64,000 nt of DNA from Scolanthus callimorphus (GCA_033964015.1 CM066912.1:20943073-21007072), one strand, 5' to 3'. Numbered from the stretch's first letter, positions 23,271 through 35,569 are shown. Program-made: numbers and translations. Notes: generated from the letters alone by a model not told the origin.

Positions 23271-26200
23271 TTACAATGTGATGGCTGATTGCTTCGATAA
23301 GCACTTCCGGCTCTCAGATTCTTTCAGTTCTTTCTCGTCTTTTTTCTCCTTCGCACTGCTCGGTTTCTGCTCGGATTTTATGGGAGGAAAATACGAATAA
23401 CTCCAGGACCTCGATACACTCGTGTTTAGCACAGAATCTACAAAGTTCCTTTGCTTTTCACGATTGCGTGCTTTTTGTCGTAAGTTCTCGATGAGTTTTT
23501 CTCGTTTTATTTTTCTTTTTCTTCCCTATCTCGTTTCTTTTTCGCTTGCAATTTCTTCTTCTCTTTGTCTTTTTCATCAAGACGTTCTTTTCGAAGTCTA
23601 TTGCTTTCCAAGTCTTTTCTCTAGAAAGTAATTTCATAAATAATGGTCAGTTAAACCATGACAACGACGTGATCGTGGTAACCTAATGTTGTAGCTGGTT
23701 TCTGATTGGCTGATGTTTCCGCCTAAATTTCCCGCCATTTTGTGACGGGCGCGCTCCGACACAGGAATCCCGCACCACAAATAGTTTCCTAGACTACGAT
23801 GTTAACTCAGGAGTCCATGAGCAGGAGCTTTCATCTCTCATACCAGCTATGGAGGCAGCATTTTGACTGACCTGGCTATTTGTAGAAGGCAGTATTATTA
23901 TTGTTTCCTATTGTTTTCACAAACATATTGTTAATTATGTTTGCAACACTGTTACTTAGTGGGTTATTTTAAGCAGACGTCTTGCTTGCCACAACTGATC
24001 TACGTTGAACAATAGAAAACTGTTTCTAAAAATAGCTTGGTCAGTCAAAAACGCTGCCTGAAGAATTTATCTCAGATGGAAGCTCCAACTCATGGCCTCC
24101 TGGTTTACATTAATGTATTTTGCATGACAGAAGTTTAGCCGCCATTCTAAAGTACCAAGTAAGTGGTGCGTCTTCTATGTTATCAAGTGTATGTCAAGTT
24201 GACTGTAAAACTACAGCAAAATCTTCAGTAGCATTTTGTTTTCTCATCCAAAGTGTCAGGATCTGTTCTGGCATTCCCTAAAGACTGGTTCTCACTGGAA
24301 CGCAAGCGCAAAGCAAGTGTGAAACATAGCGACGCAAGCGCAAACACAAGCCTGATTAGCTGCTTGTGTTTTCGAACTAAATCGAATCAATGCGAACTAA
24401 ATCGAAACGCGCCAATGATCACGTCACTGGCTTACGCAAATCTGCGTTACTTCGCCTCCTATAAATTGCTTTGTTGTTGAATGGCTTCCACTCCTGATTC
24501 ACTATGAGTGTTGTGTTTGCATTTCGTTTTCGACTCATCTGAACATCCGCTCTATTTGCAAACAAGAACTTAGCATCCATACCTCCCTCGCCATTATCAT
24601 GGCTGCCTCCTTTTCAACTTTAATATTGTCCTTCAGTGCCTTCTCAGCGCATTCTTTGCTTTCCAATGAAATCGTCAAGTTCTTGGCCAAATCGTGCATA
24701 CCAATCTTATGCAGTTCTAAGATTATCCTGTGGATCTCCTTAGCTTGCTCGAGCCTGCGGATCTCGTTCTGAACCTGCACAGCGGCAATGTTCTTTTTAC
24801 GTCTTGCGCGTGTGCGGTCGAGGTTCGCCTGGATCTTTCGTAACGTTGCAAGCTCTTCGGCGTGCTCTTTAGAGAACTGAAGGAAGGAGGAAAATGGAAA
24901 TTTAAGGGTGTTATTTTGACCAAAGATCCTGCATGAAGTATACCACCTGATTTCTTGCTATCAAATTAGCCAATCACAATGGCTAATCCCTAAGTAGGCC
25001 TGAATGCATTTCTGCGTAGCGCCAAATATACTGAATAAATTCACTGAAACGTTTTCTCCGTCTTTATGATTTTGTTTCGCAAAAAACGCGCACGCAAATC
25101 GTATGTAATGTTAGCCTCGTTCCCAGGCTACTCGACGGGCCACGCTTTGCCTGGCGATGACGTCATTGGTGTTTGCTGAGCGGCCGCCATATTGAATACA
25201 CAAAGCAACACAGAGCAGATTAGCTGAGAGAAAGGAGTAGCCTGGGGACAAGAGGCTCATGTTTGTCAATTCATAACAATCTGTACTGCTTGCGCGCTGT
25301 TTTTCACCAAACATTTAGCCCTGTTCTCACTTTCTCGTCCTCCACAGGGTCCCCCGCTACAATAAATGTTCCGTCCTTTTTCTTCTCATTGCGCTTGCGC
25401 AGAATCTGAGTTTGCTCTTGCACTGCATGCATCTGCATGCGATCGATGCTCTGTTCCTCTTCCTCGACCCGCGCCTCGAGCAATATGGAGCGAGCCTCAT
25501 TGATTTGTTCTCGAAATCTGGAAAAAGTATCCATGAAATTTAATGATTTTGTCAAATTGATTTTGTCCAGGTAAGTAGTACATTGTGGTAGTATGGGAGA
25601 TGGACACTCATAGTAATTAGCTCCTGGAAAATGTTTAATGTGCATGTTAATAAACTGTTGTCGCAGTAGTATCGTATGTTGATATGAGAGATGGACACTC
25701 CTAGTAACGGGCTCCTGGAAATGTTTAATGTACGTGTTAATAAAATGGTTTTGTCACAGTCGTATGTTAATATGAGAGATGGACACTCCTATAGTAATGA
25801 GCTCCTAGAGATATTTAATGTACATGTTAATAAACTGGTTTTGTCACAGTCGTATGTTAATATGAGAGATGACACTCCTATACTAGGCGAGCTCCTAGAA
25901 ATATTTAATGTACATGTTAATAGCGGAGCTCCTGCGCGGGCCAAAGGCCCGCGCAAGCTGAGCACCATACCTAAGGGAAAAACGTATAGTATACTATCGA
26001 GTTGATTTTTGAACGTCACGGCATTATGGATCATTTTGATGACGTCATTGATGACGTAAGGGCACGTGACTTTGGTGTAGAGTTCCTCTTATGGTCTTTG
26101 AAACTTTGTCCAAGTTTGGCTTCTATAGAAGCTTCCCTTCGGGAGATATGATTTTTTCTTTATTTTTTCTGGTATTAAACCTATAGCGTACGCCGTCCGT

Positions 26201-29200
26201 CCGTCCGTCCGTCGTCCGTCCGTCCGTCCGTCCGTCCGTCCGTGTACACATGGGAACCCTGTGGTATGCAAAGAAAAAATTATATCTCCTCAAGGGAACA
26301 CGCTAAGACCACCATACTTGGAATATTTTGTCTATGCCACAAGGGGGGTGCTGTAACACGGACACGTGATGTGACGTCATCGATGACGTCATCTATGCTT
26401 GAAAAATCAATATCTCGTGAAGGGAAGACTCTAAAGCAACCAAACTTGGGTAATGTAATCCAGGTCACCAGATGAGCGAAATGAAGTGGTCACGTGATAT
26501 GACGTCATCGATGACGTCATCTACGCTTGAAAAATCAATATCTCATGAAAGGAAGACTCTAAACCAACCAAACTTGGGTAATGTAATCCAGTTCACCAGA
26601 TGAGCGAAATGAAGTGGTCACGTGATGTGACGTCATCGATGACGTCATCTATGCTTGAAAAATCAATATCTCGTGAAGGGAAGACTCTAAGACAACAAAA
26701 CTTGGGTAGTGTAGTCTAGGCCACCAGATGAGCAAAATGAGGTGGTCACGTGATATGACGTCATCGATGACGTCATCTGTGCTTAAAAAATCAATATCTC
26801 GTGAAGGGAAGACTCTAAAGCAACCAAACTTGGGTAATGTAATCCAGGTCACCAGATGAGCGAAATGATGTGGTCACGTGATATGACGTCATCGATGACG
26901 TCATCTACGCTTTAAAAATTAATATCTCATGAAAGGAAGACTCTAAACCAACCAAACTTGGGTAATGTAATCCAGGTCACCAGATGAGCGAAATGAAGTG
27001 GTCACGTGATGTGACGTCATCGATGACGTCATCTATGCTTGAAAAATTAATATCTCGTGAAGGGAAGACTCTAAAGTAACCATGTAAACCATGTACACAT
27101 GGGAATCCCTTTCGTTCACACAGAAAATTTTATAACCAGGAGCTCCGCTTTTAGCCAGTGGCTAAATCTATATATTAAACTGGTTTTGTCACAGTCGTAT
27201 GTTAATATGAGAGATGACACTCCTATACTAGGCGAGCTCCTAGAAATATTTAATGTACATGTTAATAAACTGGTTTTGTCAAGGTAGTCTTACCTTTTTT
27301 CAGCGCCTTTTGTTTTTCCGTTGCATCATCATAAATCTGGCGTATTTCGTTGGCAAGTTGTTCTTTGAGTTTTCTTTGTATGCTTTTCTCGTCCGCCTCA
27401 GTTAACTCTTTTTTAACCCTTCTTTCAAACTTTAGTTCTTCCTCTGTAATGTATTTTAAAAGCAATGATGAAGATTGATGCTGCAGCGAAATTATACGGC
27501 GCATTTTTTCGTTGGGAATAGAGGGCGTGCTGGATTTCAAACTTAGCCGAGGAATTAAATAGAAAAGAAGCTTCAGTAAACATGACAAGCAAATGACGTT
27601 GAGAATAGCAGGACAAATGACATATAAGGACAAGAACGGGGACAAGGAAATAATCATGACATTGTCAATGATGATAGTAATGACAACGATAACAATGATC
27701 ATAACAATGGCATTTGTTATAACACAATGATAATACAATGGTAATGATGATTAATGACAAATATCACAATAATGAAATGGTCGCAATAAAGTAAATGGTC
27801 ATTGCATTAAAACAATGAGCGTACAGTGACAATGATAATAACGACATAACAATGATATCATATGATTCATAACAATGACAATTATAGTAACAATGACAAT
27901 GATCACAATAATGGCAATCAACAGAACAACAAGAATGATAATAACACTGACAATGGCAATGAATATAACAATCACGTACATAGAAATTGCAATGGACATA
28001 ACAATGACATGATCAAAACAATGATAATGATGTCAATGGGCATAACAATGACTATGACAATCACAATGAACATATTGCATAACAACAACAATAACAATGA
28101 CTATGCATGACAATAAGAATGACATAACACAATGATGGCAATGGGCATAACAATGACTATGATTAAGCAATAGAGAACTTTTTCCGTGTCTACATACTCT
28201 GATGCAAACACGAGGGGAGGTTGGGAGAATTCGAGACAGTTATGCAGCCACGAGACCGAAGGTCGAACTTTTTGAAGCGAAAGATTTAAATTAATTTATT
28301 TCAACATTTTGTGTGAATATATAAATTCTCCTTACCGCGCGACGGTCTGAACGGGCCAATCAGAAGGCGTGTTATATCGCATGTGTGTTCAAATTTTTCA
28401 CTCAGCTGACTGCAAGTTTTGCGAAGGGAAGGCGAGAGAAAACTGCTTTCTAAGAAACATTTCACGACTTTATTGACCTCTTCTATGGTGTTTATGGTAA
28501 TTGAAGCATAAGCGAATGTCAATGAAGGGATGTACGGGTTAAGAATTGCAAAGCCGAAGGAATTTTCCATACAAGAACGGCCTTCGTGTTGACTTTGCCG
28601 AATTTTGGAAAGGCGAATTCGGCATCGAAAAAGCAAAAATAGCGTGTGTCTTGTTTCGATCTTCAAATCAAGCAAAATGTTAAATACCAGACTGGAATGA
28701 TACTATGGAGGCTTCAATTGTTGCTGATGGCATGAACGAATGTCCATGAACTGTCACTCGATCGTATTGAATTTTTGAAGCAACTCAAGTCAAAGTTTCG
28801 TCGACAGTGCCGTCGGTGTTCGCCGATCGCCGGTAAGAATTTCATGTTTTGTTAATGCTTCAAGTCTTGTTAACTTGCTAGCAAACGATTTTTTACCTAC
28901 TCGGCTTGTGAAAGATCATCATTTTGAAAAATTGAATAGGAAAGTAATGAAATAAATTGTGATTTATTCAATAATTTGGTCGTCGTTGTTCTTTTTCATT
29001 TTGGCTAGCCGATTCGCCGAAAGTCTCCAAATCCAGAATTTTAACTTGATTTGTGTTGTTTTTCTCCTCTTAGTACGAGCTGTATACTTTTAAAAAGTTC
29101 CCAGAAGTCAAAGAAATCGTTTCATAAAGGGAGGGAAGAGGATGTCAGAGGACAAAAATATCATGTATATAATCGTACGAAAATGTTGACAATCCTGAAA

Positions 29201-29913
29201 ATTTACACGCGTTTGACTAAAAAAGGCGAAGAGAAGCCAATTCTTTGAACTTGTGGTTAAAGGATGGGACGACAAATGATAGCTAAAAAGAAAACAGCAC
29301 TGCTTTCACAATTTCATTGCTTCAAGTGTTTGGAAATTTTTTTGTCAAAATGTATATAAAGAATGAAAAAAGAAGGCAGCGCAAACATCGTCCCGGGCGT
29401 GACGTCACAACCGTGTTTATATACTCTCATCTAAACACACCTGTCGACCAATGAGAGCGCGCGTACTATCTTAGTTATTTTATAGTCATAGTTATGACAA
29501 TGAACACAACAGTAACAATGATCGAAACAATGACAATAATAACGATTATGATAACAACACTTGCAATGATAATATCACTGTGAATGTTCATAACAATGTT
29601 GAAGGTCAAAATGACAATACTGACCAGCAGATCTATGACGGAAAATATCTATGATGTTCTTACCAGTCTTCTCGACGCTCCCCAACGATCCCTCTTGCGC
29701 AATATCATCACCAAATATGGACAATTCCTCCAAATCCATGTCGATATCTTCCGATATCACGCTTGGACTTATGGATCCCGCATCAGATCCAAAGATAGAG
29801 CTCCGCTTCTTGAGTTTGTTGGTTTTAATTTTCGGTAGCTCTAGCAAACCCTCACCTCTTTCCATCAACTCTCTATTTGAATTTTGAAGTTTCTTGACTG
29901 CCCCGTAAAACAT
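23271..29913 (-). CDS. Gene B: coiled-coil family protein, close paralog of gene A (5 exons)
   Basis: Function is not recognised. Inferred minus-strand exons are 29913-29664, 27443-27294, 25517-25331, 24876-24583 and 23620-23271, giving about 410 aa. The N-terminus MFYGAVKKLQNSNRE matches gene A, then KKRSSIFGSD and an acidic stretch. Coil blocks are FERRVKKELTEADEK in exon 2, ARSILLEARVEEEEQ in exon 3, LATLRKIQANLDRTRARR and LHKIGMHDLAKNLTISLE in exon 4. Exon 5 ends with LNTSVSRSWSYSYFPPIK and a Lys/Glu/Ser tail. Exon 3 has the same length as in gene A (187 nt). Unlike A, no intron splits the EIHRIILELH block, and an extra intron follows MARE. Exon 2 ends one base short after an A6 run. Exon 5 needs one base in an A5 run (about 23515). 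The introns hold a Helentron-like element and CAATGA-rich repeats. Confidence 0.8.
25585..25921. repeat. ~90-bp tandem repeat in gene B intron 2
   Basis: Four diverged direct units of about 88-91 bp run leftward of the Helentron-like element. Each contains gagagatggacactcc, gctcctgga or gctcctaga, tttaatgtacatgtt and actggttttgtcacag. The array resumes to the right at about 27172-27285 with one more unit. The element at 25922 therefore inserted inside a pre-existing array and interrupts one unit. Confidence 0.75.
25922..27171. mobile_element. Helentron/HINE-like element with 128-bp tandem core
   Basis: The left subterminal sequence AGCGGAGCTCCTG (25922) has its exact reverse complement at 27137-27149. 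It is followed by a hairpin TTTAGCCA-G-TGGCTAAA (27150-27166) and an AT-rich 3' end. The order is left subTIR, a (CCGT)n microsatellite (about 26190-26242), 128-bp tandem units (about 26372-27080), right subTIR and a 3' stem-loop. This is the architecture described for non-autonomous Helentron (HINE/DINE-type) elements. Comparison with uninterrupted neighbouring 90-bp units indicates insertion without a target duplication. No Rep/helicase is present. Confidence 0.7.
26372..27080. repeat. 128-bp tandem array carrying a CRE-type palindrome
   Basis: The perfect palindrome TGACGTCATCGATGACGTCA occurs at 26372, 26500, 26628, 26756, 26884 and 27012, exactly 128 bp apart each time. Other shared parts of the unit are aaaaatcaatatctcgtgaa, ccaaacttgggtaatgtaat and caccagatgagcgaaatga. 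Each palindrome contains two TGACGTCA octamers, the consensus cAMP-response element, and an ATCGAT centre. No coding frame crosses the array. Confidence 0.9.
27620..28165. repeat. Degenerate CAATGA/ATAACA-rich repeat in gene B intron 1
   Basis: About 0.5 kb consists of irregular repeats of aacaatgacaatga, ataacaatga and related words. A shorter stretch of the same kind lies at about 29490-29600, still in intron 1. Between them (about 28170-29480) is about 1.3 kb of ordinary-complexity sequence, probably an insertion that split the array. It holds a 124-codon minus-strand frame (28301-28675) without recognisable domains. Confidence 0.65.
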
Positions 29914-31900
29914 GGTTTCTTTCTTTCTGATGTAATCTGTTTTTTGGAATACCAGCGTTTGTTCAGGATCACTTTTAACGTATTTCTGGTGTTTCGCTTG
30001 GTATCTTATCTTATCTGATCCTTTCTTGGTCTCTCGACAAAGCCAACATATAGTTAGAATAAATTTGGCGGTTCCAGGATATAAAAAAATGAATAAAATA
30101 AGTTAAAAACTACTCGATAAAAGTTAACATTACTTATTTTGAGTAAAAAGATATCTGACAAAAATTCTTCCGACGTTTAAAAAGGAAGGTATAAAACCTG
30201 TGCTTCTCTTCCAGAAATACAAGATACGTAAAAGTTTCGAAAACAGTTGGAATATCCCCACGGGGAATTCAAAAGTCTCCGCTAAAAAAATTGTCATAAA
30301 ACATCTAAGCTCTCGTGTTGTACGAATTGTTTTCCCGTTATGTTATTTTATCGTCAATAAACAAGAAAAAACGTTCATGTAGGTCTTGCTGATTAACACA
30401 GTGGGGAAGCGAGATTCTCAGAGGTTTAAGGACCCTCTCATTGATTAACCATGAACTTGAAATAAGTAATGCTATTGCAGAAGCCAATGGCAGCAATTTA
30501 CATCATGCCATCCTGTGGCGAGACAAAACAAATAACGCAAATCGCACGAGATGGTCGTGTACACTAGATTGCTTTTTAATGCAATAATTTTACCTCATTT
30601 GGGAAGTCTTAATTGTATTAGTGCTTGCGTGAAAAGCAAATGGTTTGTTGATACAACACGGAGCAATAATTTTATCATTTTTATTTTTCGACTGCAGGGA
30701 GTTGTAAACTACTCAAATAGTTCGCATTGGCGAGTCTCATTTTTACATTTACTTACATTACACTACAGTACAATATATTAGATTGTTTTTTTTAATGCAA
30801 TACTTTTCCCTCATTTAACCCGGAGCACTAAATGTATCATTTTCAACAGGGGGTTGTGTAACTACTCCAAAAGCAAGTAGTTCGCATCAGTGAGTCTCAT
30901 TTTTACATTACGGAGAGAACGCCATTTTGTACGGGACTCACAGATCTACTAATTAATGTTACTGAGAACCTTCGCGCACCTCCTCGGAAAAAAAATGATA
31001 CACGTCCTTAGTTTAACCAAAACATGTGAACCTATATATCGTTGGAAAGCTTATAGATTGGACTAGCGGGCTATGGCAAAAATAAATAACTTTTCAATAA
31101 TTTTTTTTTGGAAGGTTTTATTAAAAACTAGGGTGTAACACTTTCAAGAACTAACGCCGCCGAACTGCTTGATCATGACTCCAAAGTAAACACATTGTTT
31201 TAAGGCTTAAAGTGTTTCTCAAAAACCGTGTCAGCGTTTTTTTTTTTGCTTAGTTCAAAAGTTATGAAACATTTAAATTTCGAAGGTCAAATTTTATAGA
31301 ATTTTCACGCTCTAAAAATGTTTAAAATTCATAATGTTTGAACTAAACAAATGTTTTGACCGCTTCCCTATCAATATATTTAAATAGCGGTCGATGCATT
31401 ATAGGAAGTCCTTTAATTGGAAGTAAGTGACTAATTAATTAATTATTTGCTCACAGTAATAACTCATTTTCTGTAAATTAAACCTCGCGTCATGCAATTA
31501 TATTAAACATAAGTTCCCATTAATTCCTAGTACGTTCCATCAATTATATCTTTCATATCAATCTCAAGCTTGTGGTGTAAGTAGCACATTATTATGTGCT
31601 CCTTTACACAGTTGACATAATTTACTCATCTCTCTAGCTATTTATTCGGTTTGTAAATCACTTAGAACAACTAGACAACTTACTGATTATGACAGTTGCA
31701 ACTATCGAAACATGTCTGTAAAAACCTTCGTAATTTTATGAAGTATCCTTTATTATCCTGTTTAAAACATGTTCATTTTGCAGCTTATGCTATTAGGTAA
31801 GTACCATTTTCAAAAAGCGCATGTTAATTGTTAGTAATCATATTGTTAATTATGAGTAAGTCCGCTTAAGATAACGTTATGTTAATGTTATTAACTTTAT
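29914..31900. other. Upstream flank of gene B with a tandem duplication
   Basis: No gene is seen. About 30566-30765 and 30775-30925 are diverged direct copies containing tttttaatgcaata, cggagcaat or cggagcact, and gagtctcatttttacatt. At about 31145-31190 lies a block (ctaacgccgccgaactgctt) that recurs in gene D intron 7 at about 61445. The rest is AT-rich. Confidence 0.5.
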
Positions 31901-32029
31901 TTTGACAATCCGTTTATTGAACCAGGAAGTAAATATCACCACGTCGTAGTCTACCTCCTCCTTAATAATCTCCTCGTTATCTTGAGCTCCAACTTCTCCT
32001 GAACCTCCTCCTTTACTCCTCCCACTTCG

Positions 32030-33975
32030 TCCCCCTTTCTTAAACACCTCCTCCTTTACTCCTTCCACTTCGTCCCCCTTTCTTCAACTCCTCCTCCTTT
32101 ACTCCTCCCACTTCGTCCCCCTTACTTCAACTCCCCTCCTTTACTCCTACCACTTCGTCCCCCCTTTCTTCAACTCCTCCTCCTTTACTCCTACCACTTC
32201 GTCCCCCTTTCTTCAACTCCTCCTCCTTTACTCCTACCACTTCGTCCCCCCTTTCTTCAACTCCTCCTCCTTTACTCCTCCCACTTCGTCCCCCTTTCTT
32301 CAACACCCTCCTTTACTCCTACCACTTCGTCCCCCCTTTCTTCAACTCCTTCTCCTTTACTCCTCCCACTTCGTCCCCCTTTCTTCAACTCCCCTCCTTT
32401 ACTCCTACCACTTCGTCCCCTCTTTCTTCAACTCCTCCTCCTTTACTCCTCCCACTTCGTCCCCCCTTTCTTCAACTCCTTCTCCTTTACTCTTCCCACT
32501 TCGTCCCCCCTTTCTTCAACTCCTCCTCCTTTACTCCTCCCACTTCGTCCCCCCTTTCTTCAACTCCTTCTCCTTTACTCCTCCCACTTCGTCCCCCCTT
32601 TTTTCAACTCCTTCTCCTTTACTCTTCCCACTTCGTCCCCCCTTTCTTCAACTCCTCCTCCTTTACTCCTCCCACTTCGTCCCCCCTTTCTTCAACTCCT
32701 TCTCCTTTACTCTTCCCACTTCGTCCCCCTTTCTTCAACTCCTCCTCCTTTACTCCTCCCACTTCGTCCCCCCTTTCTTCAACTCCTTCTCCTTTACTCC
32801 TCCCACTTCGTCCCCCCTTTCTTCAACTCCTTCTCCTTTACTCCTCCCACTTCGTCCCCCCTTTCTTCAACTCCTTCTCCTTTACTCCTCCCACTTCGTC
32901 CCCCTTTCTTCAACTCCTCCTCCTTTACTCCTCCCACTTCGTCCCCCTTTCTTCAACTCCTTCTCCTTTACTCCTCCCACTTCGTCCCCCTTTCTTCAAC
33001 TCCCCTCCTTTACTCCTACCACTTCGTCCCCCCTTTCTTCAACTCCTCCTCCTTTACTCCTACCACTTCGTCCCCCCTTTCTTCAACTCCTCCTCCTTTA
33101 CTCCTCCCACTTCGCCCCCCTTTCTTCAACTCCCCTCCTTTACTCCTCCCACTTCGTCCCCCTTTCTTCAACTCCTCCTCCTTTACTCTTCCACTTCGTC
33201 CCCCTTTCTTCAACTCCTCCTCCTTTACTCCTACCACTTCGTCCCCCTTTCTTCAACTCCTCCTCCTTTACTCCTCCCACTTCGTCCCCCTTTCTTCAAC
33301 TCCTCCTCCTTTACTCTTCCCACTTCGTCCCCCTTTCTTCAACTCCCCTCCTTTACTCCTACCACATCGTCCCCCTTTCTTCAACTCCCCTCCTTTACTC
33401 CTCCCACTTCGTCCCCCTTTCTTCAACTCCTTCTCCTTTACTCCTCCCACTTCGTCCCCTTTCTTCGACTCCTCCTCCTTTACTCCTCCCACTTCGTCCC
33501 CCTTTCTTCAACTCCCCTCCTTTACTCCTCCCACTTCGTCCCCCTTTCTTCAACTCCTCCTCCTTTACTCCTTCCACTTCGTCCCCCCTTTCTTCAACTC
33601 CTCCTCCTTTACTGCTCCCACTTCGTCCCCCTTTCTTCAACTCCTCCTCCTTTACTCTTCCCACTTCGTCCCCCTTTCTTCAACTCCCCTCCTTTACTCC
33701 TACCACTTCGCCCCCTTTCTTCAACTCCCCTCCTTTACTCCTCCCACTTCGTCCCCCTTTCTTCAACTCCTCCTCCTTTACTCTTCCCACTTCGTCCCCC
33801 TTTCTTCAACTCCCCTCCTTTACTCCTACCACTTCGTCCCCCTTTCTTCAACTCCTCCTCCTTTACTCCTCCCACTTCGTCCCCCTTTCTTCAACTCCTC
33901 CTCCTTTACTCCTTCCACTTCGTCCCCCTTTCTTCAACTCCCCTCCTTTACTCCTTCCACCTCGTGCCCCCTTTC
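32030..33975. repeat. Polypyrimidine minisatellite, ~42-bp unit, ~45 copies
   Basis: About 1.9 kb is built from a unit of 40-43 bp of the type cccacttcgtccccc followed by tttcttcaactcctcctcc and tttactcct. The plus strand is almost free of G except in the cttcg word, so strand asymmetry is extreme. Unit length varies by one or two bases, which breaks the reading frame every few units. The open frames on the minus strand (KEEELKKGGRSGR-type) are therefore by-products and not a protein. The array ends about 0.4 kb downstream of the gene C stop codon. The intervening sequence (33976-34389) is also pyrimidine-rich. Confidence 0.9.
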
Positions 33976-34389
33976 TTGAACTCCTCCTCCTGCTCCTCCA
34001 CCACTTCCTTCTTTTCCCCCTTTTCTTCTTTCCCTTTCTTCTCCTTATCATAATCATAATCATCGTCACCATCATTATATATTTTTTCTTATATTTTTAT
34101 GTATCCCTCCTCTTCTTCCACTCCTCCCCCACTTCCTGTACCACCTACGGCCGACTCCTCCTTTTATTTGATTATCTGCTCTATTATATTGATCCAGTCC
34201 TGTTTCCTTTCCTCCTCTTCCCCTTGTTCCTCCTCTTCCCAACGTCTTGCTCGTCCTTAACTTCTACTTCCTCTGCTCCTTCCCCGCCTCTGTTACCTCC
34301 TCCTGTTTCTTCCTTCTTCTCTTTGTCATACTCATCATCGCATTCATGTATTATTTGTTCCATATTTTATTTCATGCAGTCCTTCGTAT

Positions 34390-35418
34390 TTAGAATTGTT
34401 TTGGAACATCAAAATAAGAGTATGTATACGGCCTTGACAGCCTTGTCGTAAATTTCGATTCCTCCCAACTTTTCCTCATACTCTGATTGAATGCTTTCCT
34501 TTTTAACGCCAGCATTATCTTCTCGCGTTTTTCTTTCTCTAGCCTTTCTTTTTCCTCTCTTTCTCTTTGCTGCTTTAATTTTTCTTCCAGTTCTTTCTCT
34601 GCCAGTTTTTGCTGGCGAAGTTTCGCTATTTCTTGTTCCTTCTTTTCTAACGCTTTCATCTTTGCCTTCCTCCGCTCATCAATTAACGAAACCTTCAATT
34701 CCTCTTCCGAGCTTCTCTTTTTGCAGAGCGAAGTTATCAGAGTATTAGCATTCTCTCGAAGACCCAAAGTCTGCAGCTCATAAATTAATTTCTGTATTTC
34801 TTCTACCTTTTCTAGTCGTTTGACTTCAGCTTCCCATATGCCCGTGTTTAAGCTCATTTTACCATGACGCGAGGCTACAATAGTTGAGGCAATGGTGGAC
34901 CTTCGCCTTGCGCGTGCGCGGTCAAGGTCTGATCGAATTTTCCTCAAAGCTGCGAGGTCATTAACATTGCAGGTTAAATCCTCGGGGTTTACCAACTTCG
35001 GTCTTTCAGTTGTTGTCAGGACTTTCCTTTTCCATCGTTTTGCCAGTACGTCTGCTTCCTTTTTCTGAGCATCTTTCTCCAATTTGTTTATCGTCTCTTT
35101 CTCTGCGTTTATCCGCGCTGTTAACAACGCTGCTCTGGCTTTGTTTATCTTGGACTTGAATTTCTTCCTTATGAAAGTCTGCTTCTCTTGTGCCTGCGCC
35201 CTAATTTTCTGGAACTCTTGTTTAAATTCCTGCTTTACTCTGTCCTCGATCTCCTTCTCTTCGCTTTCCTCTAAACTTGTCACGGCTGTTTCCTCTCCTC
35301 TTGGCCAGTCACGCTCATCTTCTTCCACTATGTCAAATTCAGACGACACTCCCGAAAATCCCCCATATTCACTCTCGGTGTAGTTCGTCACCGAATCTAA
35401 CCCTTCGGAACCGTACAT
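34390..35418 (-). CDS. Gene C: coiled-coil family protein, single uninterrupted frame
   Basis: Function is not recognised. From the first visible Met (35418) the frame encodes 342 aa without a break. The same frame stays open upstream to about 35562, where it adds about 48 residues including YSRRSSIILPSIS, which matches the RRSS region of the paralogs. The true start is therefore probably in an upstream exon not identified here. In order it has the RRSS segment, an acidic region, a coil with KINKARAALLTARINAEKE, LAALRKIRSDLDRARARR, LIYELQTLGLRENANTL and a long E/K/R helix. The tail is TTRLSRPYTYSYFDVPKQF. All positions that are split by introns in A, B and D are continuous here. It is either an intron-loss copy, for example a retrogene, or a form predating intron gain. 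Unlike the other copies it shows no frame lesion. Confidence 0.8.
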   Translation of the reverse strand: MYGSEGLDSVTNYTESEYGGFSGVSSEFDIVEEDERDWPRGEETAVTSLEESEEKEIEDRVKQEFKQEFQKIRAQAQEKQTFIRKKFKSKINKARAALLTARINAEKETINKLEKDAQKKEADVLAKRWKRKVLTTTERPKLVNPEDLTCNVNDLAALRKIRSDLDRARARRRSTIASTIVASRHGKMSLNTGIWEAEVKRLEKVEEIQKLIYELQTLGLRENANTLITSLCKKRSSEEELKVSLIDERRKAKMKALEKKEQEIAKLRQQKLAEKELEEKLKQQREREEKERLEKEKREKIMLALKRKAFNQSMRKSWEESKFTTRLSRPYTYSYFDVPKQF

Positions 35419-35569
35419 TGTGGAGTCGCTTATGCTAGGAAGTATAATAGAACTTCGCCTAGAGTAAGGCCTAGAGTCACAACTAAGTTTGTCCCCTCTC
35501 TCTCCAGTAGCGGAAGAAGCGTCATATCTATTCCCTCCATATCTTTTGCCAATATTTTTATGAAGATTG

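Noticed and set aside
26372..27080. CRISPR-like regular repeats
   Set aside because: The 128-bp units are contiguous tandem repeats without unique spacers, in an animal-type intron inside a mobile element.
28301..28675. 124-codon minus-strand frame in gene B intron 1
   Set aside because: It is inside a probable insertion and shows no domain; part of it is just the complement of a ccaatcagaaggcg-type TE end.
32030..34075. Minus-strand frames encoding KEEELKKGGRSGR-type repeat proteins
   Set aside because: They lie wholly in the 42-bp polypyrimidine array; unit length varies and shifts the frame, and no start, splice or conserved domain supports a protein.
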